Positions 43,580-54,581 of a stretch of DNA of 64,000 nucleotides are shown piece after piece. A program made the position numbers and the translations under genes. How positions within the stretch are numbered: the stretch's first letter is position 1; each line of letters begins with the position of its first letter. Under the pieces are notes generated by a model, which saw only the letters and a list, made by a program, of their open reading frames with translations, had not been told where the DNA came from and did no database searches. The DNA comes from Rhizodiscina lignyota (lineage: Eukaryota; Ascomycota; Dothideomycetes; Aulographales; Rhizodiscinaceae), in the NCBI GenBank assembly GCA_010015805.1, contig ML978129.1:682001-746000 (forward strand), written 5' to 3'.

Positions 43580-46542
43580 GGTGGCGAGTGTGTAATGTAC
43601 AAAGACGGGTGATGAGAGGGAATTGGGTATCAAGCGATTGCTTCAGCACAAAGCGATACTTGAGAAAGACGGGTTTGCCGGTTTGAGGTCAGCGAGGAGT
43701 AGTTCGGGAAGTTGAACGAAGATGTTGGAGGGGCGCTGGCACTTATTATTTACGCCTCGATGCCAAGAGCGACAGGCATCGCCCTTTGATCCGTGCGGGC
43801 GAACCTGGACGATGCTTTCCGCCCACCCTCAAAGGACAAGCAGAAGAAAACTTCCCACATCACCGCTCCCTGTTCCGCTGCAAGAGCCTGCAGGGTCCCT
43901 CACCCCACTGCAATCCAGGCGAATTAGCCTGCCTCCCTCTCATCAGCTTCAGATCCGCTCGGTCTCAATGGAGCGAGCTCTCGCTGGTTCAAGCGCGCCG
44001 TTCATCGCGGTCCACCATCGCTGCCATCCGATCATGACGGGTGAAAGCGGCCGTCCAGCGTAACCACGGCTACTTCGAACCCGATCCACGAGCTCAGACT
44101 GCTAGTTGCTCACTCGTTACCCCGGATCATCATGGCACGACGAGTAATCCTGCCCTATCCAGAGTACGGATCCGCCAAGTGGTGAGACACAGGAAGAAAC
44201 GCGCAGTATCACTCGTGAGCCAGAAAATTTTCATATTTCCCCCATTTGAGGCATTTCTTGCATTCAATTCTTCTCCACGCGCCAGCTGCGGAAGTGCTTG
44301 CACATGCATCATGGTGCATCAAGGCCATGTGTCTGGAGTCCCCCAAGACGACCGGCAGTGGGGGTTCATGTCGGTTCATGTCAATCTCTGAAGCACTTGC
44401 AGCTGCCCGATAAGGGGACAGAGAATGCTTCGCTGGAAGCACACGACCAATGTGCTTGGCTTCTAGAAGCTTGCCTTCTTCCGTAATATCTCACGACAAC
44501 TGCCTGCACGCTTATTACTATGGAGTTGGAGTACGAGTCGCCGAGTGGCCGAAGCAACACCAACACAGTCTATTTCCTCAACAAGCGATATTCGTTACTC
44601 GATGGAAATGCTGCGCCTCGATAGCAAACGCTCAGAGGCACGAATATTTCCCGCAACAAAGGCCGCGCCGGCGACATCGGCCTCAGCCTCACTGGTGCTA
44701 CACAAAGGACGTCAACGGCTAGATCAGCCGCCACTGCACCCTGCACGCCACCCGACCCGGCTGTCTGGCAGCTTATCGGAGAGCGCTCATTCGCTGGAGC
44801 CCGACGAGACGTAAGCCGATTTCCAACGTCTTCACAACAACATCACGAACATGTCGCGATGCTGGGCACCAAACTTTTGCGCAAGAAGAAAATGCGACGA
44901 AAATTTTCTGCTTCATGCACACCTCACGCAGCTCCGGAGAAGTTGGAATAAGAAAATAGGATGCGCAGCTGACATTACGCCGCTCAGGCTTGAATCGGCC
45001 ACCGTCAGCATCACGACAACGAGGACCAGAATCAGCTTGAATCGGCCTGACGGAGACATCCGACCTCTCGAGAGACAGCAATGCTTCTTGGAGAGCACGC
45101 AACGCTGATGGTAGGACGATGCCTGACCTTATCTTTCGCTTTCGCTAGAGGCTCAAAGCTGGAGGAGCAAACGCTGTCATCGTGACAGCAACACGCTCTT
45201 CAGGCATCTGGAGCTTTCCCCAGATTCTCACAAACCCACCCTGGCACGGGCATGAAGACATCTGGTTCCTGCATCCCGCCAAGCGGGCCGTTTTGCGCAG
45301 GATCGGCAGCCCAACTGCGCGGTTCAATTCGGGTGCCCCGGAGAGAAGAATCTGGGGAAGCATACGGGCAGCTTACACTTGCCACTTGCGGTGTAAGGCC
45401 GGGCTCACTAAGCTCTTCAGATTCTACAAGTAGCCTCTACTCCTTCCTCGTGGAACAGTTGGGACTACTGAGCCTTTGATGTCTTCCAGCAGCATACCTG
45501 GCAGTCGTTTATTTTCTAGCGGAAGTAGCGAGCTCGGTAAGCTTTCAGGGCAATAAACAGAACCCAACCATATCCTGTGGACATGATTGCCTGAACTCAC
45601 AATAGAGGACCGTTTGCAACGAACCTCCGTTGCTGTCATAACGAGCAAGCATATCTTTTGTAACATCCCCCAGATTGCCAACCTCCGATCCTTTGGTAAA
45701 CTATTTAAATGTAAGCATACGACGAAATTTCATTTCTATTATCGTTTACACGCGCCGCTATTTTTCAAACGACAGTGTTTCCGTATATACCTTACTTCTC
45801 ATTAGTCGGTATTGCGCCATCTCTAGCACGCTCTTCCTAGCCGTCTTGCATATCGCGTAGATTAGCGCGATTGCTTCGCCAGCTTTTAATCGCTCCGTCG
45901 CTTGTCTTCATAAGGAAAATCGCGAATGCGCTGTTGCAATGCCCGGATGAGCTCAACGCGTTCGCGCATCTCCAACTTTTGCACGACCAAACTTTGTTCC
46001 ACGGTCGCAATCACGTGGCATATCAACATCACAACGCGTTCGCAGCACGATGGGAAAGACGCACGTAGATTTAGCAGATGATCTTGCGGCGCCTATCCGT
46101 TGACGTGGCTATTGTCACAAAGTATTCATTCGCAGTGACGGGCTTTGCGAGGCACGGACCAGCATCGTCACCACACAATGCTATTGTGTGCCTGTGACAA
46201 TGACCAACCACCCGAATTGCTCGACGGATTGGTCTTTTGGTTGCATCTTCTCCTCTTCGCTCACATTTCTTTCACCTCACTAATTGCTGATTGCTTCCTT
46301 CTCTTGTCTCTGCTGGCAGTCTCAAGAACCCTTTGTCCCAGCTTCGTCTTCCTTTTCGATAGCAGTCATTCTCCCGTCCTCGCTCTGTCACAATAGTTCG
46401 ATCAGGCAGGCCTTGATCCATCTAATTGGTTACGGCCTCACGACTCCTCTGCTTCTGGACAGGCGGACAGGACCTCGGCGACTCGCTTTCCACACTTCGA
46501 GCAGCGCTCTTTGCAACACCATCCCGAGTTCAGACAGCAACG
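43580..46542. other. 3 kb intergenic, no confident gene
   Basis: The glutamine synthetase promoter lies at the left end. Many short frames on both strands around 44.0-45.4 kb are typical chance ORFs of moderately GC-rich DNA, with no recognised motif. Confidence 0.5.
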
Positions 46543-47223
46543 ATGTGCTGGACGGAGTGTGTTTTCCACCTCCCCTGTAAGCATTGGGGTCCCGATCGCT
46601 TCGTCGGCGAGCCATGTGTGCGCGCTCGACCAGTGGTGTCTCGCCAGCTCTCCCCCGTCGCCGGGACATCCTCTCGCTCTTCATCGGTGTCGGTATACAG
46701 TACTGTCTACGACCCCAGCGTTCACTCCACTGCTTCGACTGTCTCTTCGACGAATGGCATTTCCTCCTGTTCTTCGGTCCGCAGCCCCAGCATCGATTCG
46801 GCCTCTTCAACCTCGTCTAGCACTGATGCCGCGTCTTCGGTCTTCAGCGCCACTCATGCCCGCAACTCAAGCGTCGACTCCACCACCTCCATCTCATCCT
46901 CCCGCACCGATGCCGCCGCCGCCGAACCCTCCAGCGACCGCACAGATTCGCTTGGGAGTGGCGTTGTCGTCTGCGGTCACCACATGACGGCAGTATCAGA
47001 GCTGGGTCCGATCGCGAAGGAACTGGTGCTGTGGGCGGCGACTGACGCCACGATTGTGGAGAAGACCGTGTACTTGCCATGCCTGTACCAGGAGAAGATT
47101 GGCTGCTCGAACAGCGACGAGGACTGTCCGCGGTGCGTGAAGCTGGCGGAGAGGAGGGGGAGGAGCGAGTATAGGTTGGTGAGGGATGTGAGGCCGTGGT
47201 TGGAGGGGTACAGAATGGTGTGA
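46543..47223 (+). CDS. Cys-rich, Ser/Thr-rich protein of unknown function
   Basis: Not recognised. One exon, 226 residues from the ATG at 46543; the open frame extends upstream, but only from a TTG. Cys residues cluster at both ends: CWTECVFHLPCKHWGPDRF with EPC near the N-terminus, then VVVCGHHM near residue 144, and LPCLYQEKIGCSNSDEDCP followed by RCVKL near the C-terminus. Between them lies ~100 residues of Ser/Thr/Ala-rich low complexity (SSRSSSVSVYSTVY-like). The C-x5-C-x-H-W start and C-x2-C end suggest metal-binding ends joined by a flexible linker. Short fungal proteins with a similar C-x-H-W start are common and mostly unstudied. There is no signal peptide. Confidence 0.6.
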   Translation: MCWTECVFHLPCKHWGPDRFVGEPCVRARPVVSRQLSPVAGTSSRSSSVSVYSTVYDPSVHSTASTVSSTNGISSCSSVRSPSIDSASSTSSSTDAASSVFSATHARNSSVDSTTSISSSRTDAAAAEPSSDRTDSLGSGVVVCGHHMTAVSELGPIAKELVLWAATDATIVEKTVYLPCLYQEKIGCSNSDEDCPRCVKLAERRGRSEYRLVRDVRPWLEGYRMV

Positions 47224-48210
47224 GGGGAGGTGGGATGGGAGAGCAGGTGGGAGTGGGTAGGTGGAAATCTGTAGTTTATGGGATGGGATGTTTCAAGGCG
47301 AAGATAGGACGAAGACTCTACGATATCATGATAATGAGAGACGATTTTGCTTGGCCTTGCCAATGTAGTCATTCTTACTCAGTGCATGTTGTGATTGAAG
47401 CTCGCCGCTAAGTCGGCTTTCAACGCTCAGACTCCTAATGTAATGAAATGAATGCTCATGCAATGCTGTTCGAACGAGAGATTGAAGGATTAACGTGAAG
47501 AAGAGTCCTGGCATCGGCTCAAGGTGATAGCAGAGGAAGATGGTTCTCTCCAATCCAATCTCTGCCTAGACAAGTGTGCATTTCAACAACAGATTTCGAT
47601 TATAACAAAGCCTATACTCAGACATTAAGGCGCAGAGAGCAGAGCTGGAAATCTGATATGTAGAAAGTACAGAATTGCATTGAGCTCGAAACGGAGGAAG
47701 AACGTTCTGTCCAATGCGACATATCTCTACCGTCACCGGTGTCGATTTCAATAAGAGACTCCGGATGCAATCAGGCCAATCTTCAGAGAGTCAGCTGGAA
47801 TAGTGAGCTCATGGAGTTTAACTTATAGAAAGGACGGTGCGGGCTAAATGTCGAAATAGAGGAAGAAAGGGCTCTTCAGTTCAGCGTGTCTCTACTATGA
47901 CAGATGTGAATCCCGATAAGTGACTCCGGACCCAATCAAATCAATGTTCAAACAGTAGGACGCCGAAAGTAGATGTGTGAGTTTGACAGAGATGCTAAAC
48001 TTCGATGGCGTCGCTGTGTGGAGTGATATATAAATTTAAAAGTAACGTTGGGTCACCTCATGGTGGGGCGCTGCTTCTTGCCCTCGAGTCCACCTTTACT
48101 CTTCCAGATGACTACACCCAGTCTATTCTTACAAGCTTCACTTCGTGTTTAAGCATGAAAAGTGTCTCTAATAACGCTCGCTTTTCTCCATTAGACCTTC
48201 AACTTCCGTC
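47224..48210. other. intergenic between Cys-rich gene and PME-1
   Basis: Contains the degenerate ~165-bp repeat listed separately and the PME-1 promoter. A possible upstream ATG frame of 69 codons (48005-48214) overlaps the PME-1 start by four bases and could be an upstream ORF, but nothing else supports it. Confidence 0.45.
47531..47965 (+). repeat. degenerate ~165-bp tandem repeat, about three copies
   Basis: Three diverged copies begin near 47531, 47693 and 47858. Each has GAGGAAGA then a TTCTCTCC/TTCTGTCC/CTCTTCAG-like stretch, followed by a TATCTCTACC/TGTCTCTACT-like element and GAxTCCGGA(T/C)(G/C)CAATCA in copies 2 and 3. Copies 2 and 3 are the most alike over about 130 bp. It sits upstream of PME-1. 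Confidence 0.6.
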
Positions 48211-49386
48211 ATGAGCGACTTGGCAAGGTCTTTTGCAAAGACCAAGCTTACATCACTCCCTCCAGAAGCGCCCCTCGCCGAAGAAGAACGAGAAGATGAT
48301 TCCTCCTCTGCCTCCTCCATGTCCTCCGTGGGCACAATCAGACCTTCGTCGAGTCACAAGCCTGCAAATCGCGTTTCCTGGGCCGATTTCTTCTCGCAAG
48401 AGCTCTATCTCGAGCAGAAAACGGAGAAGGACCACGCCAAATACCACGTCTATTATACCCCTCCTGCTTCGCTGAAGCTACCGCTACTAGTCCTACATCA
48501 TGGTGCTGGTTCCTCCGGGCTCTCCTTCGGCCTCTTCGCTAGAGACTTCCGAAAACTCATGCCAGACACTGGCATCCTCTGCCTCGAGGCACGCGACCAC
48601 GGCTCGGTTGTGTGGAGGAATGATACGGGCGACATAGATACCGACCTCTCCATTGACACACTGAGCCAGGATATGGCAGACATGATACACTTGACACAGG
48701 CGAAGTTGGGCTGGGCGGACTTGCCAGAGATGATGTTGGTTGGCCATAGTTTGGGAGGGGCTGTGGTCACCAATACTGCGAAGAAGGGACTGCTGGGCAA
48801 CAAAGTGCTTGGCTATGCGGTGCTAGATGTTGTAGAAGGCTCAGCCATGGATGCCCTCAAGAGCATGCAATCCTATCTGGCGACGCGGCCCTCCGTCTTC
48901 CCAACGCTTGCGGATGCCATTGATTGGCATATCAGGTCACGGACACTGCGGAACATTGAGTCTGCACGCGCTTCCGTACCGCCGCTCCTCTTACAAACTT
49001 CAACTGGCAAATGGATATGGCGGACGGATCTGAGCAAGACGGAAGCATACTGGGAAGATTGGTTTGGAGGCATGAGCAGCAAGTTTCTAAACGCGCGCGG
49101 TGCAAAGCTCCTTCTGCTGGCAGGCACGGATCGGCTCGACAAAGAGTTAATGATCGGACAAATGCAAGGTAATGGTATTTGGCCATCTTATGATGACACC
49201 ATCTAATGCATGTTTATAGGGAAGTTTCAACTCCAAGTCCTGCCCGCCGCGGGCCATTTCATTCAAGAAGATCTACCCGAGAAGACTGCGGAGATTATTG
49301 TGGAATTTTTGAAGAGGAATGACAGGAGTGCGTTAGTTCTGCCACCGAAGGTCTCCGATTTGCTAGCGCAGGGAAAGAAGGTGTGA
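48211..49386 (+). CDS. protein phosphatase methylesterase 1 (PME-1)
   Basis: Serine hydrolase that removes the methyl ester from the C-terminal leucine of the PP2A catalytic subunit, so controlling which regulatory subunits bind. Exons 48211-49168 and 49220-49386 with a 51-bp intron (GTAATG..TATAG) give 374 residues. The N-terminal ~55 residues are Ser/Glu-rich. The alpha/beta hydrolase core follows: VLHHGAGSSGLSF (oxyanion loop, ~94), CLEARDHGSV, LVGHSLGGAVV with nucleophile Ser180, and VLDVVEGSAMDAL, VEG being typical of PME-1. Later come WIWRTDLSKTEAYWEDWFGG and LLLLAGTDRLDKELMIGQMQ, then across the intron LQVLPAAGHFIQEDLPEKTA with the catalytic His. The order and W-R-T-D-L-x-K motif are diagnostic of the family. 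Confidence 0.94.
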
Positions 49387-49688
49387 ATGTTTTACCAAGT
49401 AAAATCTCGTCAATGAAAATTCCAAGTCAAACGGAAGTTCTTCTTTGAAGAGCAAACCGGAAGTGATTGAAGGTTGAGGTCGTTGGAGGAGTCTCCAGAG
49501 TATTCCGCAGACGCTAGAAACAGCGTTTGCACAAGCAGCACACGCATGTTGCAGAAAACACTCGTTTGTATGTTGGCCACCTGCATATATATCCTCTTAT
49601 ACCACGTCTACTCACGCTCTCACGGCAGGCAACCCTGAATTTCCTCAGACTGTGACAAATTTGACGCGCTACAATCACCCGGTCTACC
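49387..49688. other. intergenic, no gene seen
   Basis: 302 bp between PME-1 and the RBR ligase gene, both plus strand. A TATATAT run near 49587 is about 100 bp upstream of the next ATG and could be a TATA-like element. Confidence 0.4.
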
Positions 49689-51056
49689 ATGGATCTCCCC
49701 TCTACCGAGCTCGCACTCCAGCTACAGATCGAAGATGCGAATCAATCCCTGGCTGAAATCGATGACCTTGATGCCAGAACAGCTATCATACTTTGGAGAG
49801 ATGAGGTTCGCCAGCAGCTTCGTGAGGTGACTGATAGACGCACAGCCTTACTACTCTCAAGCGCTACCCAAGCAGATCGACAGGCAATAGATCAGGCTAT
49901 GCAAGAGGAGACACGGGCACGAGATGACAGACTGGTCGCACAGCGTCTTGGTGGCCAAGCTCAAGCCGACGATGCCACGACGAGAGCAGGATCAGTGATC
50001 GACGAGACTACATCAGTCCTATCTGCATTTGATGCACACGAACAACTTCATAACGACTTCGGTGCTTTGCAGCTGAACGACCCTGCTGAAGAGAATCTTG
50101 GAGAGGCGCCAACCGCAGAAGGCGAAGGCAAAGAGCCAGCCGAACCACAGCGCGTATGCCTCGTTTGTTTCGAACCCAAGCCAATATCCGATACGATACT
50201 CACGGAATGTGGGCATATCTATTGTCGAGAGCACATCGTCGAACTGTTCGAGCATTCCATGATCGATAGAGAGCTTTTTCCTCCTCGATGCTGCACACAA
50301 GAGATTAGCCTTGAGACTATCCGACATTTCCTCACTGACGACTTTATTGAGCGATATCTCGAGAAGAGCGTGGAATTCACTACTGATAATGCTCTGTATT
50401 GCTGTGGGAGGAACTGTTCGGCCTTCATCCATCCATCCCGCGTAAACGCAGACACTGGAACTGTGATCTGCCCCAAATGTGGGATGGAAACATGTGCGAC
50501 GTGCCGACAGGAAGCGCATATTGGCAGTCTCTGCCCTGAAGATCCCAATGCTCAGGCCTTGCAAGAACTGGCACGAGAAAATGGGTGGCAGCAGTGTTTT
50601 AGCTGCCGCAATATGGTAGAGCTATCCCACGGATGCTACCACATGACGTGAGTATATCCTACAAGTTCAGGCTTGTGTATGAACATCCACTGACCGCCTG
50701 ATAGTTGTCGTTGTACCGCACAATTTTGCTACGTCTGCGGAGTGGAGTGGAAGCACTGCAATTGCCCCCAATGGGATGAGAACAGGCTTGTTGCTCAAGG
50801 TCAACAAATCGTTGCCCGAGACGCCGGACGTGGTGCGCCTGGCCCCAATGCCGTTGCAGAAGCTGTGCGTGACCTCCGCGACAATCATGATTGCGAACAC
50901 CGAAACGGATTCGAGCGTGTGTATCGTAATCAGGGCTTTGGGACTAATTGTGAGTGGTGTGATCACCGCACTGGAGCCTATCTTCCTTGGATCTGGCAGT
51001 GTGCGGTCTGCCCACTACGTGTGTGCAATAGCTGTCGGTTAAATCGCTTGCGCTGA
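49689..51056 (+). CDS. RBR (RING-IBR-RING) E3 ubiquitin ligase
   Basis: Predicted ubiquitin ligase of the hybrid RING/HECT type. Exons 49689-50647 and 50705-51056 with a 57-bp intron give 436 residues. The N-terminal ~150 residues are helical and Gln/Glu/Asp-rich with no named domain. RING1 starts near 157: CLVCFEPKPISDTILTECGH, then IYCREHIVELF and PPRCC. The IBR follows: LYCCGRNCSAFIHPSR, ICPKCGMETCATCRQEAH. RING2 reads CFSCRNMVELSHGCYHMT, then CRCTAQFCYVCGVEWKHCNC; the Cys in HGCYHM is the expected catalytic cysteine, and the intron splits RING2 just after it. The C-terminus has another Cys/His-rich part (HDCEHRNGFERVY, CEWCDHR, CAVCPLRVCNSCR). Multi-copy families like this are common in Pezizomycotina; a short relative lies 0.9 kb downstream in opposite orientation. 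Confidence 0.92.
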
Positions 51057-51985
51057 AGGGCTATTCGCTGTGGAGTAGAATAGCACTTGACTTTGTAATT
51101 GGATCGCTCTGGTCCAAGGTACTCAAGTCGGAAGTAAGATAATACTTGCATTACGGGGACAGGGTCATTGCGGAGATCCCGTTCTAGCTGAACTGGGAGC
51201 TCGAGCACTGTGTGTTAAGCGCTAAGCGGTTCAACACTTAGCACAATATTAGACGACGCAAGGAAAGCCCAAAGTTGTCAGAGAGATTCTCCTTTCAATT
51301 GAATGCACGTTCATAGATCGTCCGCCGAATGAGTTCAAGATTCAGCTTCAGGCACAACCCATCTTCAAGAATAATGCGCCAAACTGTGAAGAGGACTCCG
51401 TTTTAGCTACAATGCATGCCCAGACACAGAGTGCCTAAATGTTACTAAGCGATGTGTGAGAGGTATGTTGAGACTATTGAGACTTCGCATTTGCTTCGAA
51501 CAGGGATGAAGCAAAATACCTCTAACCCAGCGTCGGTGATTTCGCCTGTAATGAACAGACCACCTTGGTTGTTGAACGTTGCCGTGGGACTGATTGAACT
51601 GTTCCTTCTTGGTCGCTTCTGTAAACAGTGCACCGTAAGCTCAGGTACAGCTTGATATCGTGGGAGCTTTACTTAACGAAGGGAGTACAACTGTATCAAA
51701 TGGATAGCAGTAAGCTCAAGAAAGCTATCCTGATGTATTTGCACAGTTATTGAGCAGGTTGAAGCTTTGTTTGTTATCGTCCTCTCCAAGAATCCGGCCA
51801 TAACTCAATTGATTGCTCCACAGGATTTCGGGGCTAGTCTACATGAAAGCTCCATCGCCGAAACGCTTTCCCCGGAATATTCGCAAGCATAAGCGATCAC
51901 TTGCGCCGACTATCGAGCTCGAGTAACCTATCATATCTTGACACTGATCTAAGCTTAAGGCCCGCTCTCCTGTCATTTAGTTGAA
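51057..51985. other. convergent intergenic between RBR and RING genes
   Basis: 929 bp, AT-richer than its neighbours, with no coding region supported. It should hold both 3' ends. Confidence 0.5.
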
Positions 51986-52839
51986 TTAATTGAATAAACT
52001 CTTTCGGGGTCTTGGCTCTTGCTGAGTGAGAGCAAGGAGTTTCCCCGCCACACCCTCTTCCTCACACCTCTTCATGTACAGACAGATGTAGCCAAGATCC
52101 AGAAAGTCTGCCGCCATCCACAATTGTATAGGGCTACAGCAGCGCGGCGGAAACAATCCATCGTCAATGAGAGATCCATCGAACGCCCCGAGGATACATC
52201 TCTTGCACACACTATGACCACAGTCCAGTGTAATCATCTCGAAAAAGGCAGCCTGCTGGAAACAGAATGCGCATTCGCGAAACAACCATTCCTGGCCAAT
52301 CTCCTTCAGGTATTTATCAAGAGAGTCGCCACATTGACCTTCGGAGCTGTGAGATGGTCTGCAGTTCGACGTCTGCGAAGTGAGGGTTGAGATCGGAGTT
52401 TCCTCGCGGGTGGAGGCGGCGGATGTTGCCATCATTGAAGATCGGTCGTCGTCGTCATCGTCGTCATCGTTGTCGATAATTGATTGCGCCCGAAGCCAAT
52501 GCTCATATCCAGTGTCTGCATCAGTCAAGGCAAAAGCGATCTCACGGTCCTCGATCGCCAATTTCTCCTCGTGCAGTATCAGCGCTCTCGTATGAGTATC
52601 GTCGGTGGTCGGAGTTGTGAGATTTGTAGTTGACTGAGAGTGTGTAGCTCGTGCCGAGTCCGGTACCGGTCGGGGATCTTTCACATGTCGGAGCCTCTCG
52701 CGAGCTTTGCTAATCTCGCTCGTGCTGCTGTCTTTTCCTCATGGGAACTCTTCTTATTTTGCTTGACGAACGCCAAAGATTGATGGGCGCGATCGATCTC
52801 AGCCCTGAGAGCAAGCTTGAGGATCCGACCACGATCCAT
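51986..52839 (-). CDS. short RING protein, RBR relative lacking IBR and RING2
   Basis: Exon 52685-52839 starts at an ATG (MDRGRILKLALRAEIDRAHQ). A 98-bp intron (52587-52684, GTGAAA..ACGAG) then joins in phase to 51986-52586, giving 251 residues; the join reads GSDIALILHEEKLAIEDREI. This is my inferred model; without the intron the downstream frame has no ATG. The middle has an eight-Asp run (DNDDDDDDDD). RING1 matches the neighbouring RBR protein: CAFCFQQAAFFEMITLDCGH, SVCKRCILGAFDGSLIDDGL, FPPRCC. The paralogue's equivalent is RELFPPRCC. The protein then ends about 45 residues later, before any IBR or RING2, so it has no catalytic cysteine and cannot act as a normal RBR ligase. It could be a truncated duplicate or a regulator. 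Confidence 0.7.
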
Positions 52840-53369
52840 GTTAATCGGCCTCTGCTGTTATACAAAGTAACACGCATATTGCTAAAGCTCCCACAGATAC
52901 ACGGAAGAGACTTACACAACTGTATTACACCAGATTTTCACAAATGTCATATGGAGAAGTGTGAGAGAGCGAAAGAGAAAACAAGAAGCAAGAGAAGGAG
53001 TAGTGAATTTATAGTTCTCGGATGGCTGGTGCCTCGGAATGTTCTTTTATGTTACATGAGAGCTGAGTGTTTAGCCATAATTTTACGATCTCTTTCGAAT
53101 TTGGTTAACACAATGGGCAGAACAGCCATTTAAAGGACAAACGCAAAACGGCTCAAGTGTAAGACTCCGACAGATGTGGAAGCAGCCTAGTGGGCGAATT
53201 GCCATATGTTAATCGCTTGCATTCAGCCTATTTTTATGCAATGAAATCTATTTCTGGTTTCTATCTTCGTCAGTTGAATCTTCTGCGTAATAGAGCTTGG
53301 AGTCACTCTGCGGAGTCGCAACTCCACACTATTAGATTCAAGCTCTGAGGAGGATACAACTCACACAAA
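52840..53369. other. intergenic, no gene seen
   Basis: 5' region of the short RING gene and 3' region of the dehydrogenase gene. Only short frames. Confidence 0.5.
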
Positions 53370-54581
53370 TCATAGTAGGTTAAGGAGCTCTTTACCATCC
53401 AGATATCTTTCCAAGTTCTCCGCTTGCTCTGCATACCAGTTGTTGATAGTGCGTTCCTCCACATAGCCCATATGCGGCGTAAGTAAGACGTGACTGCTAC
53501 CATTCTGACCCCAATCTTGTGAGCGCCAGGGGCTGTTGGTGGGTAGTGGTTCAATGTCGAATACATCTAGTGCTGCTCCCCTGATCGAACCATTCCGCAC
53601 CGTCTTCAGGAGGGCAATCTCGTCTACTAGCGGACCACGTGAGGTATTGACGAAAAAGGCACTCTTCTTCATCGCGGAAAGCTCCTTCTCCCCAATAATA
53701 CCTATCGATCTCGCGCTGAGGACGTAGTGGATGCTGACAATGTCAGACCCCTTGAATAGCTCTTCTTTCGATACTGATTTGAACGTCTTCTCGCCCGATT
53801 CGTCCTCTACTGGAAGTCCCATCTGTTTTGCCATATCATCGGCCTTTTCTTGATTAAGGTTCTCACTCCATGCAATGATCTTCATCCCCCATGCCAGGAC
53901 ACCGATGCGAGCAGTAGCAGCCCCAAGACGGCCGAGTCCAACCAATCCCAAGGTCTTGCCAGTCAGGCCCACGGCAAGTTCAGTCTCCCACCCACCGGTT
54001 TTGACGACAAGATCATCCCTGGCAATATTTGATGCCAGCCCAAGAATCATCGCCCAGGAGTGCTGCACAGTGTGATGAGTGCCACCCTTCGGTGCTGGGA
54101 TCCTTGGTCGGTCAGTTCGTCCTTTGCCAGTTGAAGTAGCTACTGTGATGCCAAGTTCTTTCATTGCTCCGAGATCAAACGTTTGAAATTGGGTTCCAGT
54201 TGCTAGCAGGACTTTGAGGTTCGGCAAAGCCTCAAGAAGCTCACGAGGAAAGGCCGTCCGCTCACGAAGACTCGCGATTACCGTGAAAGGTTTCAACCGA
54301 TTGATCAGGGCCGCCTTGTCCTCCTTCGAAGTAGCTGCATGCGTAAATGGCGGCAAACTGTCCTTGAACACCGTAATAGATGCCTTTGAAGGGTCAATTT
54401 GGGCAAAGTGCTTCCTGGCGACATCTAGGTAGTCATCCAGGATCGCAACCTGCACTGGCCCAGAGGACGGCATTGTTGAGAATCTTTGACTTTGACTTGT
54501 CCGTGGCGAACCGATATGATTTACGATGGTTTGAAGTCTCCCTGATGCAACTGCCTTCACGACTTGTTGGGGCTTGGACAT
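53370..54581 (-). CDS. D-isomer-specific 2-hydroxyacid dehydrogenase
   Basis: NAD(P)-dependent oxidoreductase that interconverts 2-keto acids and D-2-hydroxyacids; exact substrate unknown. Single exon, 403 residues from the ATG at 54579-54581. The catalytic domain is split around the Rossmann domain in the usual way. Landmarks: VQVAILDDYLDVARKHF, TVIASLRERTAFPRELLEA, LKVLLATGTQFQTFDL, HHTVQHSWAMILGLASNI. The nucleotide site reads GLVGLGRLGAATARIG near 212. Likely catalytic residues are R315 (VNTSRGPLVDE), E344 (FDIEPLP) and H370 (LLTPHMGYVEE). The first ~37 residues are Lys/Arg/Ser-rich with few acids and could be a mitochondrial presequence; a second Met at 37 (MPSSGPVQVAIL) could give a cytosolic form. 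Confidence 0.93.
   Translation of the reverse strand: MSKPQQVVKAVASGRLQTIVNHIGSPRTSQSQRFSTMPSSGPVQVAILDDYLDVARKHFAQIDPSKASITVFKDSLPPFTHAATSKEDKAALINRLKPFTVIASLRERTAFPRELLEALPNLKVLLATGTQFQTFDLGAMKELGITVATSTGKGRTDRPRIPAPKGGTHHTVQHSWAMILGLASNIARDDLVVKTGGWETELAVGLTGKTLGLVGLGRLGAATARIGVLAWGMKIIAWSENLNQEKADDMAKQMGLPVEDESGEKTFKSVSKEELFKGSDIVSIHYVLSARSIGIIGEKELSAMKKSAFFVNTSRGPLVDEIALLKTVRNGSIRGAALDVFDIEPLPTNSPWRSQDWGQNGSSHVLLTPHMGYVEERTINNWYAEQAENLERYLDGKELLNLL

Noticed and set aside
44530-44560. GTCGCCGAGTGGCCG, resembling the start of a tRNA-Ser/Leu
   Set aside because: No matching anticodon arm, T-loop (GTTCGA) or acceptor stem follows.
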